A DNA stretch of 64,000 nucleotides, from assembly GCF_015999545.1 (NCBI RefSeq), contig NZ_CP065546.1:4496001-4560000 (forward strand), given 5' to 3'. Below are positions 8,709 to 16,770 of the stretch, in pieces (within the stretch, counting starts at the first letter, position 1; the number at the start of each line of letters is the position of its first letter). The position numbers and the translations under genes were made by a program. A model generated the notes under the pieces. The model was given only the letters and a program-made list of their open reading frames with translations. It had not been told where the DNA came from and searched no databases. The stretch is from Lysinibacillus sp. JNUCC-52 (lineage in GTDB: Bacteria; Bacillota; Bacilli; Bacillales_A; Planococcaceae).

Positions 8709-10031
8709 ATGATGTATAAAATAGGTGTTGTTGGACCGATTAAATCTGTTGAAAAAATCATCGAAATGGCACAGGAAATAGAACAGGATATGGAGTTTAT
8801 TCCATATATTTATGGCGTTGCTTCAGAAACAAGGCACATTGTGGAGACGCATAATCAAGATGTTGATTTTTGGCTATTTTCAGGATACATACCTTATACA
8901 ATTGCGAATCAGTCAAGTATTTCAAAGGATAAGCTTGCGCATATTATTTTTTCTGAGGCAGCCATCTATAAAGGCTTTTTAGAGCAAACTTATAAAATGA
9001 AGAAATTTATTGAGCGTGTAAGTATAGATATTATCCCTTCCCCTGCACAAATGGCATCAGAAGGATTAGCAGAAATTGAAAAAAGCGTGAAGAAAATGTA
9101 TGTAAAAGAATTTGATGTCGCCATTGATCCAAAGGAATTATTTAATTTCCATTATGAGCTTTGGAAGGATGGTAAAGTTGATTTTGTCATTACGTGTTAT
9201 CCATCGGTAGATGAGCAATTAAAAAAAATGGGTGTTCCTTCGCATTGGGTTTCGCCAACAAAGACCGAGATTTATCATACAGTACAGTTATTCACTGAAA
9301 AAATCAAAACGTCGTATTATAAAGAAACGCAAATTGGTGCAGTGATGCTCGAAATTAAGGACTTCGATTCATTGAAGGAACGAATGAAACAAGGGTATCG
9401 TATACAGTATCTAGAATTACGGATGAAGGAAAACTTTCTGCAATTATGTGAACAAATTGATGGCTCCTTAATTGAAGAAGGGAATGGAAGGTATACGATT
9501 TTTAGTACGAGAGGTGCAATTGAAGGGCACATACAATTTATCACTGAAAAAATGTATCAATTATCTATCGAATTGGATGCCAAGGTTACAGCGGGCATAG
9601 GTTTTGCACAAACTGTCTTTAATGCGGAATTAAATGCACACCGCGCTGTCCGACAGACGAAAGTCAATGATTCCATCGATGTTGTGATGATTCAAGAAGA
9701 TGGTACTATTATCGAATCTGTCGGAAATACAGAACAGCTCACTTATTCTTATCGAGCCGATGATCCTGAAATACTCGAAAAATTAAAAAGAGGTGGAGTC
9801 GGTATTAAAACCTATACAAAAATATTGGCTCTCGTCCAGAAAATGCGATGGAAGCATTTCACAACAAAAGATTTAGCTACCCAGCTTCAAATGAGTGAAC
9901 GAAATGCACAGCGTATCGTTGCTGATTTATGTAATGTCGGTTTAGCAAAAATGTGCGGTGAGGAATTACAGCATACACGTGGTAGACCAATTAAAATCTA
10001 TCAGCTTGTGTTGCAACATTCGACTAATTAA
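8709..10031 (+). CDS. Transcriptional regulator with C-terminal winged helix
   Basis: A 440-residue cytoplasmic protein. ATG at 8709 or 8712 follows GAAGGTAGGAAG. The N-terminal about 190 residues (KIGVVGPIKSVEKI, HNQDVDFWLFSG) look like a ligand- or response-sensing domain. Residues about 200-340 resemble a degenerate GGDEF/nucleotidyl-cyclase fold (IGAVMLEIKDFDSLKE, TAGIGFAQTVFNAELNAHRA) without a GGDEF signature. The C-terminus (TTKDLATQLQMSERNAQRIVADLC, then HTRGRP) is a helix-turn-helix. It precedes the MFS-amidohydrolase-glutaminase genes on the same strand, is separated from them by its own terminator, and is the likely regulator of them. The family name is not known to me. Confidence 0.6.
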   Translation: MMYKIGVVGPIKSVEKIIEMAQEIEQDMEFIPYIYGVASETRHIVETHNQDVDFWLFSGYIPYTIANQSSISKDKLAHIIFSEAAIYKGFLEQTYKMKKFIERVSIDIIPSPAQMASEGLAEIEKSVKKMYVKEFDVAIDPKELFNFHYELWKDGKVDFVITCYPSVDEQLKKMGVPSHWVSPTKTEIYHTVQLFTEKIKTSYYKETQIGAVMLEIKDFDSLKERMKQGYRIQYLELRMKENFLQLCEQIDGSLIEEGNGRYTIFSTRGAIEGHIQFITEKMYQLSIELDAKVTAGIGFAQTVFNAELNAHRAVRQTKVNDSIDVVMIQEDGTIIESVGNTEQLTYSYRADDPEILEKLKRGGVGIKTYTKILALVQKMRWKHFTTKDLATQLQMSERNAQRIVADLCNVGLAKMCGEELQHTRGRPIKIYQLVLQHSTN

Positions 10032-10039
10032 AATGAACA

Positions 10040-10077
10040 ATGTCCCAAACCAATTATTGGTTTTTGGGGCATTTTTT
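10040..10077 (+). terminator. Terminator of the regulator gene
   Basis: ATGTCCCAAACC pairs with GGTTTTTGGGGCAT (with mismatches) and is followed by a run of T. Confidence 0.75.
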
Positions 10078-10278
10078 ATTTTGTGAGTAGAAAATAGAAG
10101 CGTAATTACCATTAAAAAATTTCAACTAGTTTTATAAACAGAGATTAATCTAAAAATGCAGGTACATCAACGATTTTTTGTTTCGACCAACATATTTGGA
10201 AGCTATTTCCCCTCGACTATCTATTAAAAATTTTCAAAAAAATATTGTCATATTTAAATAATTTGATTATTATACGAA

Positions 10279-10303
10279 TATATAACGAAATTGTCGTTAT
10301 ATA
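10279..10303. promoter_or_regulatory. 25-bp palindromic operator candidate
   Basis: TATATAACGA, a 5-base centre, then TCGTTATATA: perfect 10-bp arms, 163 bases before the transporter start codon. A palindrome of this size between a regulator gene and its presumed target operon is a good candidate binding site for the regulator at 8709 or another dimeric factor. Confidence 0.45.
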
Positions 10304-10347
10304 AAGGGGATATTTATTTACACTAGATAGGGAGAGGTGGAAAAGTA

Positions 10348-10479
10348 GTGATATTTGTAAAAAATGGTAGTATGGGAAATTTTAAAAAATTACTCACCTT
10401 TGCCTATACTATCAATTGCAGCATTATTGGTGATAGACGTTTCATGAAACATGGGAGGGATATGGATGACAGCAAATGA
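10348..10479 (+). CDS. 43-residue leader ORF overlapping the transporter start
   Basis: GTG start seven bases after GGGAGAGGTGG, reading MIFVKNGSMGNFKK... to a TGA at 10477-10479, fourteen bases inside the MFS gene. The peptide is basic and not recognised. The overlap suggests translational coupling with the MFS gene, and the region can form a long hairpin (GGTAGTAT with ATACTATC). It may instead be leader RNA that only looks coding. Confidence 0.3.
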   Translation: MIFVKNGSMGNFKKLLTFAYTINCSIIGDRRFMKHGRDMDDSK

Positions 10480-11695
10480 AATGACAAAAAAATCTAGAAA
10501 TATAATTCTTGCACTATTATTTTTAGGATGGTCGTTAGGGAATTTAGATCGTTACATTATGAACTATGCAGTTGTAGCAATTACAGGAGATTTAAGCTTA
10601 GATGCGTCTTCTACAGGTATTATTTTAAGCGCTTTCTTTCTAGGCTATGCCATTATGCAAATTCCTGGTGGATGGTTAGCAGATAAATTTGGAGCGAAAC
10701 GAATTTTATTAATAGCAGTTATTATGTGGTCCATCTTTACGGGCTTAACTGCGATAGCGTGGTCTTTAGCAGCAATGATTGTCATTCGTTTTTTATTCGG
10801 AATTGGTGAAGGTGGGTTCCAGCCTTCTAGCTCAAAAATTATTGCAACCGTTTTCCCTAAAGAAGAAAGAGGAAGAGCAATGTCGATTATGCTTACCTCT
10901 GGAGGAATTGTATCGCTAATCGTTCCTCTACTTTCGGCTTATTTATTAGGAACGATTGGCTGGCGTATGATGTTCATTATTATCGGGTTAATAGGCGCAA
11001 TTATCGCCATTTTGTACTGGAAATATATTAAACTTCCACAAGAGCAAACCGAATCAACAGGTAATGTTGGTGAAGGAAAAGTCACTACTAAAGTTAGCTT
11101 CAAGGAGCTATTTAAGACGCCACTTATGTGGAATTTAATTATCGCTTATTTTTGTATTTATGCAGTGAACTGGGGATTAGTATCATGGATTCCAACGTAT
11201 CTACAAAAAAATCGTGGTCTTGATTTAATGTCAATCGGCTGGGCACAAACAATACCAGCAATTACAACAATTATTGGTGTTTATGGTAGTGGTTATATTA
11301 TTGATAAGCTACCACGCGGGATGGACAAAATTTTAGGTGCAATTTCTTGTGCAGTGATTGGGATTTTATTGTATTTAATGTTTACAGCAGAATCTGTGAC
11401 ATTATTTATCGGTTATCAAACAGTTGTTTCGATCTTTATTGCATTTGTTATTACATTACTACCTGCCATTGTCTTAAAAAAGTTACCATCATCTATTACA
11501 GGTTCAGCAATGGGGATTGCCAATACTGGCGGTCAATTAGCAGGGTTTGTAACACCAATGGCTATCGGCTTTATGGTCGATGCGTTTGATGGTTCTTTTG
11601 ACGCAGCCTTTTGGATGCTAATAGCATTTGCGGGTATTTGTATTATTTCATTACTAACATTAAATGATCAAAAAGGAAAACTATTAAATTTATAA
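10466..11695 (+). CDS. MFS transporter, anion:cation symporter-like
   Basis: A 409-residue membrane protein with about 12 transmembrane helices. The ATG chosen is seven bases after GGGAGGG; an earlier ATG at 10451 precedes that site. SLGNLDRYIMNYAV in helix 1 and GGWLADKFGAKR in the first cytoplasmic loop are typical of the ACS branch of the MFS (organic anion uptake). It lies 20 bases ahead of the AbgB-type amidohydrolase gene, so the imported substrate is probably an N-acyl or folate-breakdown compound, for example an aminobenzoyl-glutamate-like conjugate, that the hydrolase then splits. The substrate is inference from context. Confidence 0.8.
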   Translation: MTANEMTKKSRNIILALLFLGWSLGNLDRYIMNYAVVAITGDLSLDASSTGIILSAFFLGYAIMQIPGGWLADKFGAKRILLIAVIMWSIFTGLTAIAWSLAAMIVIRFLFGIGEGGFQPSSSKIIATVFPKEERGRAMSIMLTSGGIVSLIVPLLSAYLLGTIGWRMMFIIIGLIGAIIAILYWKYIKLPQEQTESTGNVGEGKVTTKVSFKELFKTPLMWNLIIAYFCIYAVNWGLVSWIPTYLQKNRGLDLMSIGWAQTIPAITTIIGVYGSGYIIDKLPRGMDKILGAISCAVIGILLYLMFTAESVTLFIGYQTVVSIFIAFVITLLPAIVLKKLPSSITGSAMGIANTGGQLAGFVTPMAIGFMVDAFDGSFDAAFWMLIAFAGICIISLLTLNDQKGKLLNL

Positions 11696-11715
11696 ACGTC
11701 ATTGGAGGAGAAAAT

Positions 11716-13131
11716 ATGAGTATTTATGAAAAAATATCTTCGTTAATTGAAGCAAAAAGTGAAGCAAGTGTAGCATTAAGTAATACAATTTGGGCGGTGC
11801 CTGAACTGCACTTTCAAGAGAAAAAATCGGTTCAGTATATGAAAGCAGCATTAGAAAAAGAGGGCTTTGCGACAGAAGTTGGCGTTGCTGGGCTTGAAAC
11901 GGCACTCGTAGGAACATTCGGTTCTGGAAAGCCTGTTATTGCTTTTTTAGGTGAGTATGATGCACTTCCTGGCTTGAGTCAAAAGGGTGGTGCTACCCAT
12001 TATGAACCATTAGAGAATGGAGGAAGTGGTCATGGTTGTGGACATAACTTATTAGGAACAGGCGCATTTGCTGCTGCTGTTGCGGTGAAGGATTACTTAG
12101 AACAACATAATCAGTCGGCGACGATTCGATTCTACGGTTGTCCAGCTGAGGAAAATGGTTCAGGGAAAGCTTATATGGCGAAGGCGGGTATTTTTGATGA
12201 TGTCGATATTGCAATATCTTGGCACCCAGGCACATTTACATCGGTCATGACTTGTAGCTCTCTAGCAAACTATGCAGTAACTTTTAAGTTTACTGGGAAG
12301 AGTGCACATGCTGCCGCTGCACCACATCTTGGCAGAAGTGCGTTAGATGCTGTTGAGCTCATGAATGTTGGGGTAAACTATTTACGCGAACACATTATTC
12401 CAGAGGCGCGCTTGCATTATGCGGTTACAGATTCGGGTGGAACATCTCCGAATGTTGTCCAACCATATGCGGAAGTAACTTACTTAGTAAGAGCACCTAA
12501 AAAACAACAAGTACAAGAGATATATCAACGTGTTGAAAATATTGCGAAAGGTGCAACGTTGATGACGGGAACTTCGGTGGAGATTGCCTTTGAGGGAGCT
12601 GCATCCAATCTTATTCCAAACAAAACACTGTATGACGCAATGCAAAAACAAATACTTGAAATTGGGATGCCAACTTATACAATAGAAGATGAGCAGCATG
12701 CACAAGCTATTTATAATACGTTTAGCCCTGAAATTCAAGCTTCCTCTTTCGTTGGTCTAAAAAAAGAGGATGCGATGCAATTAAAAGATAAAGTAATTGC
12801 TGATCACATTCCAAGTGTGCTGCCTGAATTTATTATGGGCGGATCAACAGATGTAGGAGATGTTAGCTGGATTGTTCCAACTGTTCAATGTACAACTGTT
12901 TGTATGGCACTCGGTACACCGCTTCATACTTGGCAGGTTGTATCACAGGGCGTCATGCCGATTGCACACAAAGGAATGCTACAGGCTGCCAACATTATGG
13001 CTTGCACGGCAGTTGAATTAATAAATAATCCTACGCTTATTGCAGAAGCTAAAAAAGAATGGAAGGAACGTCTAGATGGGGAAACTTATGTGTCATTAAT
13101 CCCAGAAGGAACAATGCCTCCAAAGCGTTAA
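11716..13131 (+). CDS. M20-family amidohydrolase, AbgB-like
   Basis: A 471-residue cytoplasmic metallohydrolase with GGAGGAG before the ATG. It carries the M20 metal site motifs GEYDALPGLSQ, GHGCGHNLLGTG, PAEENGSGK, and the dimerisation-domain signature KFTGKSAHAAAAPHLGRSALDA. Its length and the shape of the active site (GEYDALPG with HGCGHN) match p-aminobenzoyl-glutamate hydrolase subunit B and related N-acyl amino-acid hydrolases. No AbgA-like subunit lies beside it. It is flanked by a transporter and by glutaminase, giving a possible route from an imported glutamine/glutamate conjugate to free amino acid. The exact substrate is not determinable from sequence. Confidence 0.8.
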   Translation: MSIYEKISSLIEAKSEASVALSNTIWAVPELHFQEKKSVQYMKAALEKEGFATEVGVAGLETALVGTFGSGKPVIAFLGEYDALPGLSQKGGATHYEPLENGGSGHGCGHNLLGTGAFAAAVAVKDYLEQHNQSATIRFYGCPAEENGSGKAYMAKAGIFDDVDIAISWHPGTFTSVMTCSSLANYAVTFKFTGKSAHAAAAPHLGRSALDAVELMNVGVNYLREHIIPEARLHYAVTDSGGTSPNVVQPYAEVTYLVRAPKKQQVQEIYQRVENIAKGATLMTGTSVEIAFEGAASNLIPNKTLYDAMQKQILEIGMPTYTIEDEQHAQAIYNTFSPEIQASSFVGLKKEDAMQLKDKVIADHIPSVLPEFIMGGSTDVGDVSWIVPTVQCTTVCMALGTPLHTWQVVSQGVMPIAHKGMLQAANIMACTAVELINNPTLIAEAKKEWKERLDGETYVSLIPEGTMPPKR

Positions 13132-13225
13132 ATGAAAAAGGAGTCTTCGTAGATGAACTATGAGGGCTCTATTTTTCCTAGTTAGAAAAAATGATGGCAT
13201 TCATCTAAGAGAGGAGAATAGTATA

Positions 13226-14209
13226 ATGCTTACCAATCATACTAACAACGATTACGATAATCCGCATCAACTTCTTGTAGCTGAGTGGGTAAAGGAGTTT
13301 CGACCATTTGCACAAGAGGGTAAATGTGCAAGCTATATTCCAGCATTAGCTCAAAAAGATCCTCATCAATTGGCCATTTCAATTATCGGACCAAATAATG
13401 ACGAAATCAATGGAGGGGAGACAACTGAACTTTTTACGCTTCAAAGTGTTTCGAAAGTTGTAACATTTATTTTAGCGTGTATGGATCGAGGGTTGCCTTA
13501 TGTGTTAGAGCGTGTAGATGTGGAGCCTACAGGTGATACTTTCAATTCAATTATTCGTCTGGAAAGTCATCAGCCTGGAAAACCGTTTAATCCGATGATT
13601 AATGCAGGAGCCATTACAGTTTCCTCGATGCTTGCAGGTAATTCCCCGCAGGAGAAAGTTTCAAAAATCCTCTATTTTTTAGAGAAAATTGTTGGGAAGA
13701 AATTAAAGGTAAATGAAGAAGTTTTTCAATCTGAATGGCACACCGCCAATCGCAATCGGTCATTAGCGTATTATTTAATGGATTCGGGCTTTTTAGATTG
13801 CCCTGTAGAAGAGGCATTGGAAGTGTATTTGAAGCAATGTGCAATTGAAGTAAATGTTTCGGATTTAGCGATGATCGGTTTAATCATTGCCAATGATGGC
13901 TATCATCCACTATTACAAACACAGCTGTTTCCTAAGCAGGTGGCAAAACTAGCGAAGGCATTGATGGTGACATGCGGTATGTATAATGCATCAGGTAAAT
14001 TCGCTGCATTTATTGGATTACCCGCTAAAAGCGGTGTCTCGGGCGCCATTGTTGCGGCAGTTCCAAGTCACGCAAGCTTAGGTTCACCTTTCCCTGCTGG
14101 TTGTGGTATTGGCATTTATGGACCTGCTATAGATGAAATCGGCAATAGTGTCGCAGGAGTAAAATTACTAAAGCATGTGGCAGCTGAGTGGGATATGAAT
14201 ATTTTTTAA
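13226..14209 (+). CDS. glsA: Glutaminase
   Basis: A 327-residue enzyme converting glutamine to glutamate and ammonia. The ATG at 13226 follows GAGAGGAG; an upstream in-frame start at 13160 is rejected because it has no binding site and adds 22 atypical residues. The family's serine-lysine catalytic motif is seen in LQSVSKV, followed by FNPMINAGAI, the ENRN-equivalent region HTANRNRSLAYYL, and the C-terminal GLPAKSGVSGAI signature. The whole length matches bacterial GlsA (about 305-330). It is the last gene of the transporter/amidohydrolase group and is followed by a terminator. Confidence 0.92.
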   Translation: MLTNHTNNDYDNPHQLLVAEWVKEFRPFAQEGKCASYIPALAQKDPHQLAISIIGPNNDEINGGETTELFTLQSVSKVVTFILACMDRGLPYVLERVDVEPTGDTFNSIIRLESHQPGKPFNPMINAGAITVSSMLAGNSPQEKVSKILYFLEKIVGKKLKVNEEVFQSEWHTANRNRSLAYYLMDSGFLDCPVEEALEVYLKQCAIEVNVSDLAMIGLIIANDGYHPLLQTQLFPKQVAKLAKALMVTCGMYNASGKFAAFIGLPAKSGVSGAIVAAVPSHASLGSPFPAGCGIGIYGPAIDEIGNSVAGVKLLKHVAAEWDMNIF

Positions 14210-14220
14210 TAAGGTAAACA

Positions 14221-14264
14221 AATAGCGTAGATAAGTACAGAGACTTACTTACGCTATTCTTTTA
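14221..14264 (+). terminator. Terminator after glsA
   Basis: AATAGCGTA pairs with TACGCTATT across a 20-base loop and is followed by CTTTTATT. It lies between convergent genes and could also serve the minus-strand exporter gene. Confidence 0.65.
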
Positions 14265-14371
14265 TTAATTTAATAAATATTAATTGCAAGTGAAGACTAG
14301 TCGAAATTAAAAAGTGTATTCATTCATATAGAATTGGATTTCTCTTTGCTAGTTTGGAAAAAGGACTTAAG

Positions 14372-15616
14372 CTATGACATCTTTTCTAAAGAAACATTCG
14401 ATTTTTTGAAAAATAAGAGATAGAAACCAAACGTAACAGTGATAATTCCTGTTATAATGATTAAATTTTCTACGTCATCATATATCATAGGTATTAACAA
14501 ACATGTAACTATAGCAAAAGACGAAACTGTATTAATAACAGAAGTCACTTTGCCAATATGGTGAAAATCATAAAAATGATAAATCATTTTTCCATAAACT
14601 GTTCCTGACATACCAATTAATAAAAATGTTAATGCAAAGAGTGCGGTTTTTATGGCTATACTATCAATGAAAGCTATCAGTGTAATAGAAGCGCCAGAAA
14701 CCAAATAATCTATCATGAAAAAGTTTTTAAAAGGCATTTTAATACGGTTTGAGAGAAAAGCTCCAACAAGCTCGGACCCTCTCTGGATAGCTAAAAGGAC
14801 ACCTAGATATTCAACGCCAATATTTAGTATTACTAGATAAGCACCGATAATACGCATGACCATGGTTGTAAGACCGCTTAAGATACCTTCCATTACAACT
14901 ATTCGTGACGGGGTTTTTTCTTTCCAAAAATATTTAAAAGCATACAAAATATTATTTTTAAAATTAGGTTTGTCTTGAATTTGATTATTATTGTTTGGAT
15001 GATATACAATATTTTTTACGTAAATTTTCAAAAATAATGCTATACATAAGAAAAAAGTAAACATGTCAATGAGTAGTATACTAATTACAGATATATATAT
15101 AAGAATCACTGAAGATAGGAAATTAGATATTATATCAACTGTATTATTGGTAATATTCATGACATAAACAGATTTTTCAATATCTGTTTTTTTGAATCGT
15201 AGTATTTCAGGAATATAACTGGATTGAACTGGATAAATCAATGTATTCGCAAATGAAAATATAAAATGACATATGAAAATTAAGAGGATATCTAATCTGA
15301 AGTATACTGTGCATAATATGCCTGTAATAGAGAATAATTGTACAATTTCTAAAGAGATTAATAGGCTTTTTTTATTTCTACAGTTATCTATTAAAGTTCC
15401 AAAGGCAAAGTTAATTAAGGAGGGTAAAAAGGCGATTAATCCGATGAGTGCTAAAGAATCTGCACCTAGATTGTATATAGAGATAGTTATATAGGCTAAT
15501 ACAACAGTATATAAGCTATCTCCAAAATTTGTTATCACTCTACCGGATATAAAGTAAATAAAATTTTTATTTTTTCTTAAGGTCATATTTATATACATTC
15601 CAATTAAATAAATCAA
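14372..15616 (-). CDS. MFS exporter, MccC-like, of a microcin C-like cluster
   Basis: A 414-residue protein with about 12 membrane spans (GRVITNFGDSLYTVVLAYI near the N-terminus, GSELVGAFLSNR in the middle). It starts at a TTG nine bases after AGAGG, inside the 3' end of the adenylating-enzyme gene (about 50 bases overlap); ATG codons at 15598 and 15586 are alternatives. In microcin C clusters the third gene, mccC, encodes an MFS pump that exports the peptide-nucleotide and gives partial self-immunity. Position, overlap and family all fit that role here, but MFS sequence alone does not reveal substrate. Composition is very AT-rich, like the rest of the cluster. Confidence 0.75.
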   Translation of the reverse strand: MIYLIGMYINMTLRKNKNFIYFISGRVITNFGDSLYTVVLAYITISIYNLGADSLALIGLIAFLPSLINFAFGTLIDNCRNKKSLLISLEIVQLFSITGILCTVYFRLDILLIFICHFIFSFANTLIYPVQSSYIPEILRFKKTDIEKSVYVMNITNNTVDIISNFLSSVILIYISVISILLIDMFTFFLCIALFLKIYVKNIVYHPNNNNQIQDKPNFKNNILYAFKYFWKEKTPSRIVVMEGILSGLTTMVMRIIGAYLVILNIGVEYLGVLLAIQRGSELVGAFLSNRIKMPFKNFFMIDYLVSGASITLIAFIDSIAIKTALFALTFLLIGMSGTVYGKMIYHFYDFHHIGKVTSVINTVSSFAIVTCLLIPMIYDDVENLIIITGIITVTFGFYLLFFKKSNVSLEKMS

Positions 15617-16556
15617 TTTGAATTGCCTCTGGTTTATAATTTAGTTGTGTAATAACGCTGAAAGCTTGATAAGAGATTAATCCTGCAGCCATATAAGTTA
15701 CTGGTGCTATAACACTTGTAGAGAATGTAGTGTTTCCCAAAAGTTGTTCTCTTGGAGCACCTTGCTCATCATACAATTCAGAGCTTGTTATCGTTAAATT
15801 TGGATTCATACAAAATGTGTTGATAACTGTAGAAGCATATGAACCTGAAATAAAAGGTTTATTAAACTCTATTGATAAATCATCAAACCATACGACAATT
15901 TTGTATTTTGGCGTATCTGCACAACATATAGAAATATCAAAGTCATATTTTTGGAAAATATTCTTTAAATCATTTCTTGTAGCTAAATATTTATTTAATT
16001 TATTCACAATTATTTTTGAATCAATTTTTTTTATATATTTTTCAACGATGTCTACTTTATTTTTCCCTATGTCCTCCTCGAAATATGTTCCCTGTCTCGT
16101 TAAATTTGTTTCATCTATTTGATCATTATCAATGATAGTGAATGTTTGAATACCAAGTCTAGCTAAGATTTCACATACATTGGCACCAATCCCACCTAAA
16201 CCTACGATCAAAACATGTCCTTTATTTAATTTTCTTTGATAAATCGAAGGGTCAGTATTATTTGAAATATCCATCCATTCGAAGAAATTTATGTTGCGTG
16301 AATATTTATATTGTTTATCATATTCATTTATAGTAAGTAGACCTAAATCTTTTAAAACCTTAACCTTATTATTAAATTCTTCTGTGCTTATTGATAATTG
16401 ATCACGCTTTTTCTCGCCATTTAATACTTTTAAAATATCAATATTTTGTTCGTTTTTTTCTATTGACCTTTCTATTCCATCTTGACCAAAACCGAAGATT
16501 ATTTTTTCGCCTACAATTAAAGGTTGTAAAGTCCTTTTTATTTTTAATAGAGTCAT
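15567..16556 (-). CDS. MccB-like E1-type adenylating enzyme
   Basis: A 329-residue ThiF/MoeB/E1-superfamily protein. The ATG at 16556 is eight bases after GGAGG; a longer frame to 16634 has no site. Residues about 1-100 form a small winged-helix-like 'peptide clamp' domain and the rest an adenylation domain. VLIVGLGGIGANVCEILARLG is the nucleotide-binding loop, followed by IDNDQIDETNLTRQ and DIGKNKV. These segments, and the KYSRNINFF linker, closely resemble E. coli MccB (RYSRN, GCGGIGN, IDNDQIENTNLTRQ, DVGKNK), which adenylates the C-terminal Asn of the MccA heptapeptide. The two CxxC zinc pairs of MccB are missing. It sits between a 10-residue ORF and an MFS exporter, as in mccABC. A ThiF/MoeB housekeeping role is unlikely given the clamp domain and context. 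Confidence 0.8.
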   Translation of the reverse strand: MTLLKIKRTLQPLIVGEKIIFGFGQDGIERSIEKNEQNIDILKVLNGEKKRDQLSISTEEFNNKVKVLKDLGLLTINEYDKQYKYSRNINFFEWMDISNNTDPSIYQRKLNKGHVLIVGLGGIGANVCEILARLGIQTFTIIDNDQIDETNLTRQGTYFEEDIGKNKVDIVEKYIKKIDSKIIVNKLNKYLATRNDLKNIFQKYDFDISICCADTPKYKIVVWFDDLSIEFNKPFISGSYASTVINTFCMNPNLTITSSELYDEQGAPREQLLGNTTFSTSVIAPVTYMAAGLISYQAFSVITQLNYKPEAIQIDLFNWNVYKYDLKKK

Positions 16557-16576
16557 CGAAATATTCCTCCGTTTAA

Positions 16577-16619
16577 GAATGAAAACAAAACAGAAAGAAT
16601 ATAAATCCCTCCTGTTTTG
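16577..16619 (-). terminator. Weak terminator between the peptide gene and the MccB-like gene
   Basis: On the minus strand CAAAACAG and CTGTTTTG pair across an 18-base loop and are followed by TTTTCATTC. An imperfect terminator here would let most transcripts carry only the peptide gene, with some read-through into the enzyme gene, the arrangement described for E. coli mccA-mccB. Confidence 0.45.
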
Positions 16620-16637
16620 CTTTATTGGAATCAAATT

Positions 16638-16680
16638 GCTAATATTAACAATTTTGATTTATATAATTGTTAATATTAGC
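16638..16680 (-). other. 16-bp perfect hairpin joined to the peptide stop codon
   Basis: GCTAATATTAACAATT and AATTGTTAATATTAGC pair perfectly around an 11-base loop. On the minus strand the stem begins in the last sense codon (CGC) and includes the TAA stop of the 10-residue ORF. Ribosomes finishing the peptide would therefore cover the base of the stem. Confidence 0.75.
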
Positions 16681-16708
16681 GGTCTCCATTACGAAATGCT
16701 GGTAGCAT
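16676..16708 (-). CDS. Putative MccA-like precursor peptide, MLPAFRNGDR
   Basis: A 10-codon ORF preceded by GGGGGTG with a nine-base gap to ATG, the strongest ribosome binding site in this region. It is the first ORF of the transcript that continues into the MccB-like and MccC-like genes. The first seven residues, MLPAFRN, have the size and C-terminal Asn of known MccA heptapeptides (MRTGNAN in E. coli; from memory MKLSYRN in Helicobacter and MHRIMKN in Lactobacillus). Here the frame continues for Gly-Asp-Arg before TAA. A single change of GGA to TGA would end it at Asn7. It may be a precursor needing trimming, a stop-loss variant, or an enzyme substrate of a different kind. No other small ORF nearby has a comparable binding site. 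Confidence 0.6.
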   Translation of the reverse strand: MLPAFRNGDR

Positions 16709-16740
16709 AAAAAATCACCCCCAACTAATTTCTTAGTGAC

Positions 16741-16770
16741 ATTATAAAAAAAATAGCTGAAAATTCGCAA
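16741..16770 (-). promoter_or_regulatory. Promoter of the microcin C-like cluster
   Basis: On the minus strand TTGCGA, an 18-base spacer and TATAAT, ending 33 bases before the peptide's ATG. The -10 is a perfect consensus. Confidence 0.55.

Noticed and set aside
15567-16556. Housekeeping MoeB/ThiF for molybdopterin or thiamine
   Set aside because: N-terminal clamp-like domain, closer match to MccB motifs, no zinc cysteines and no cofactor genes nearby.
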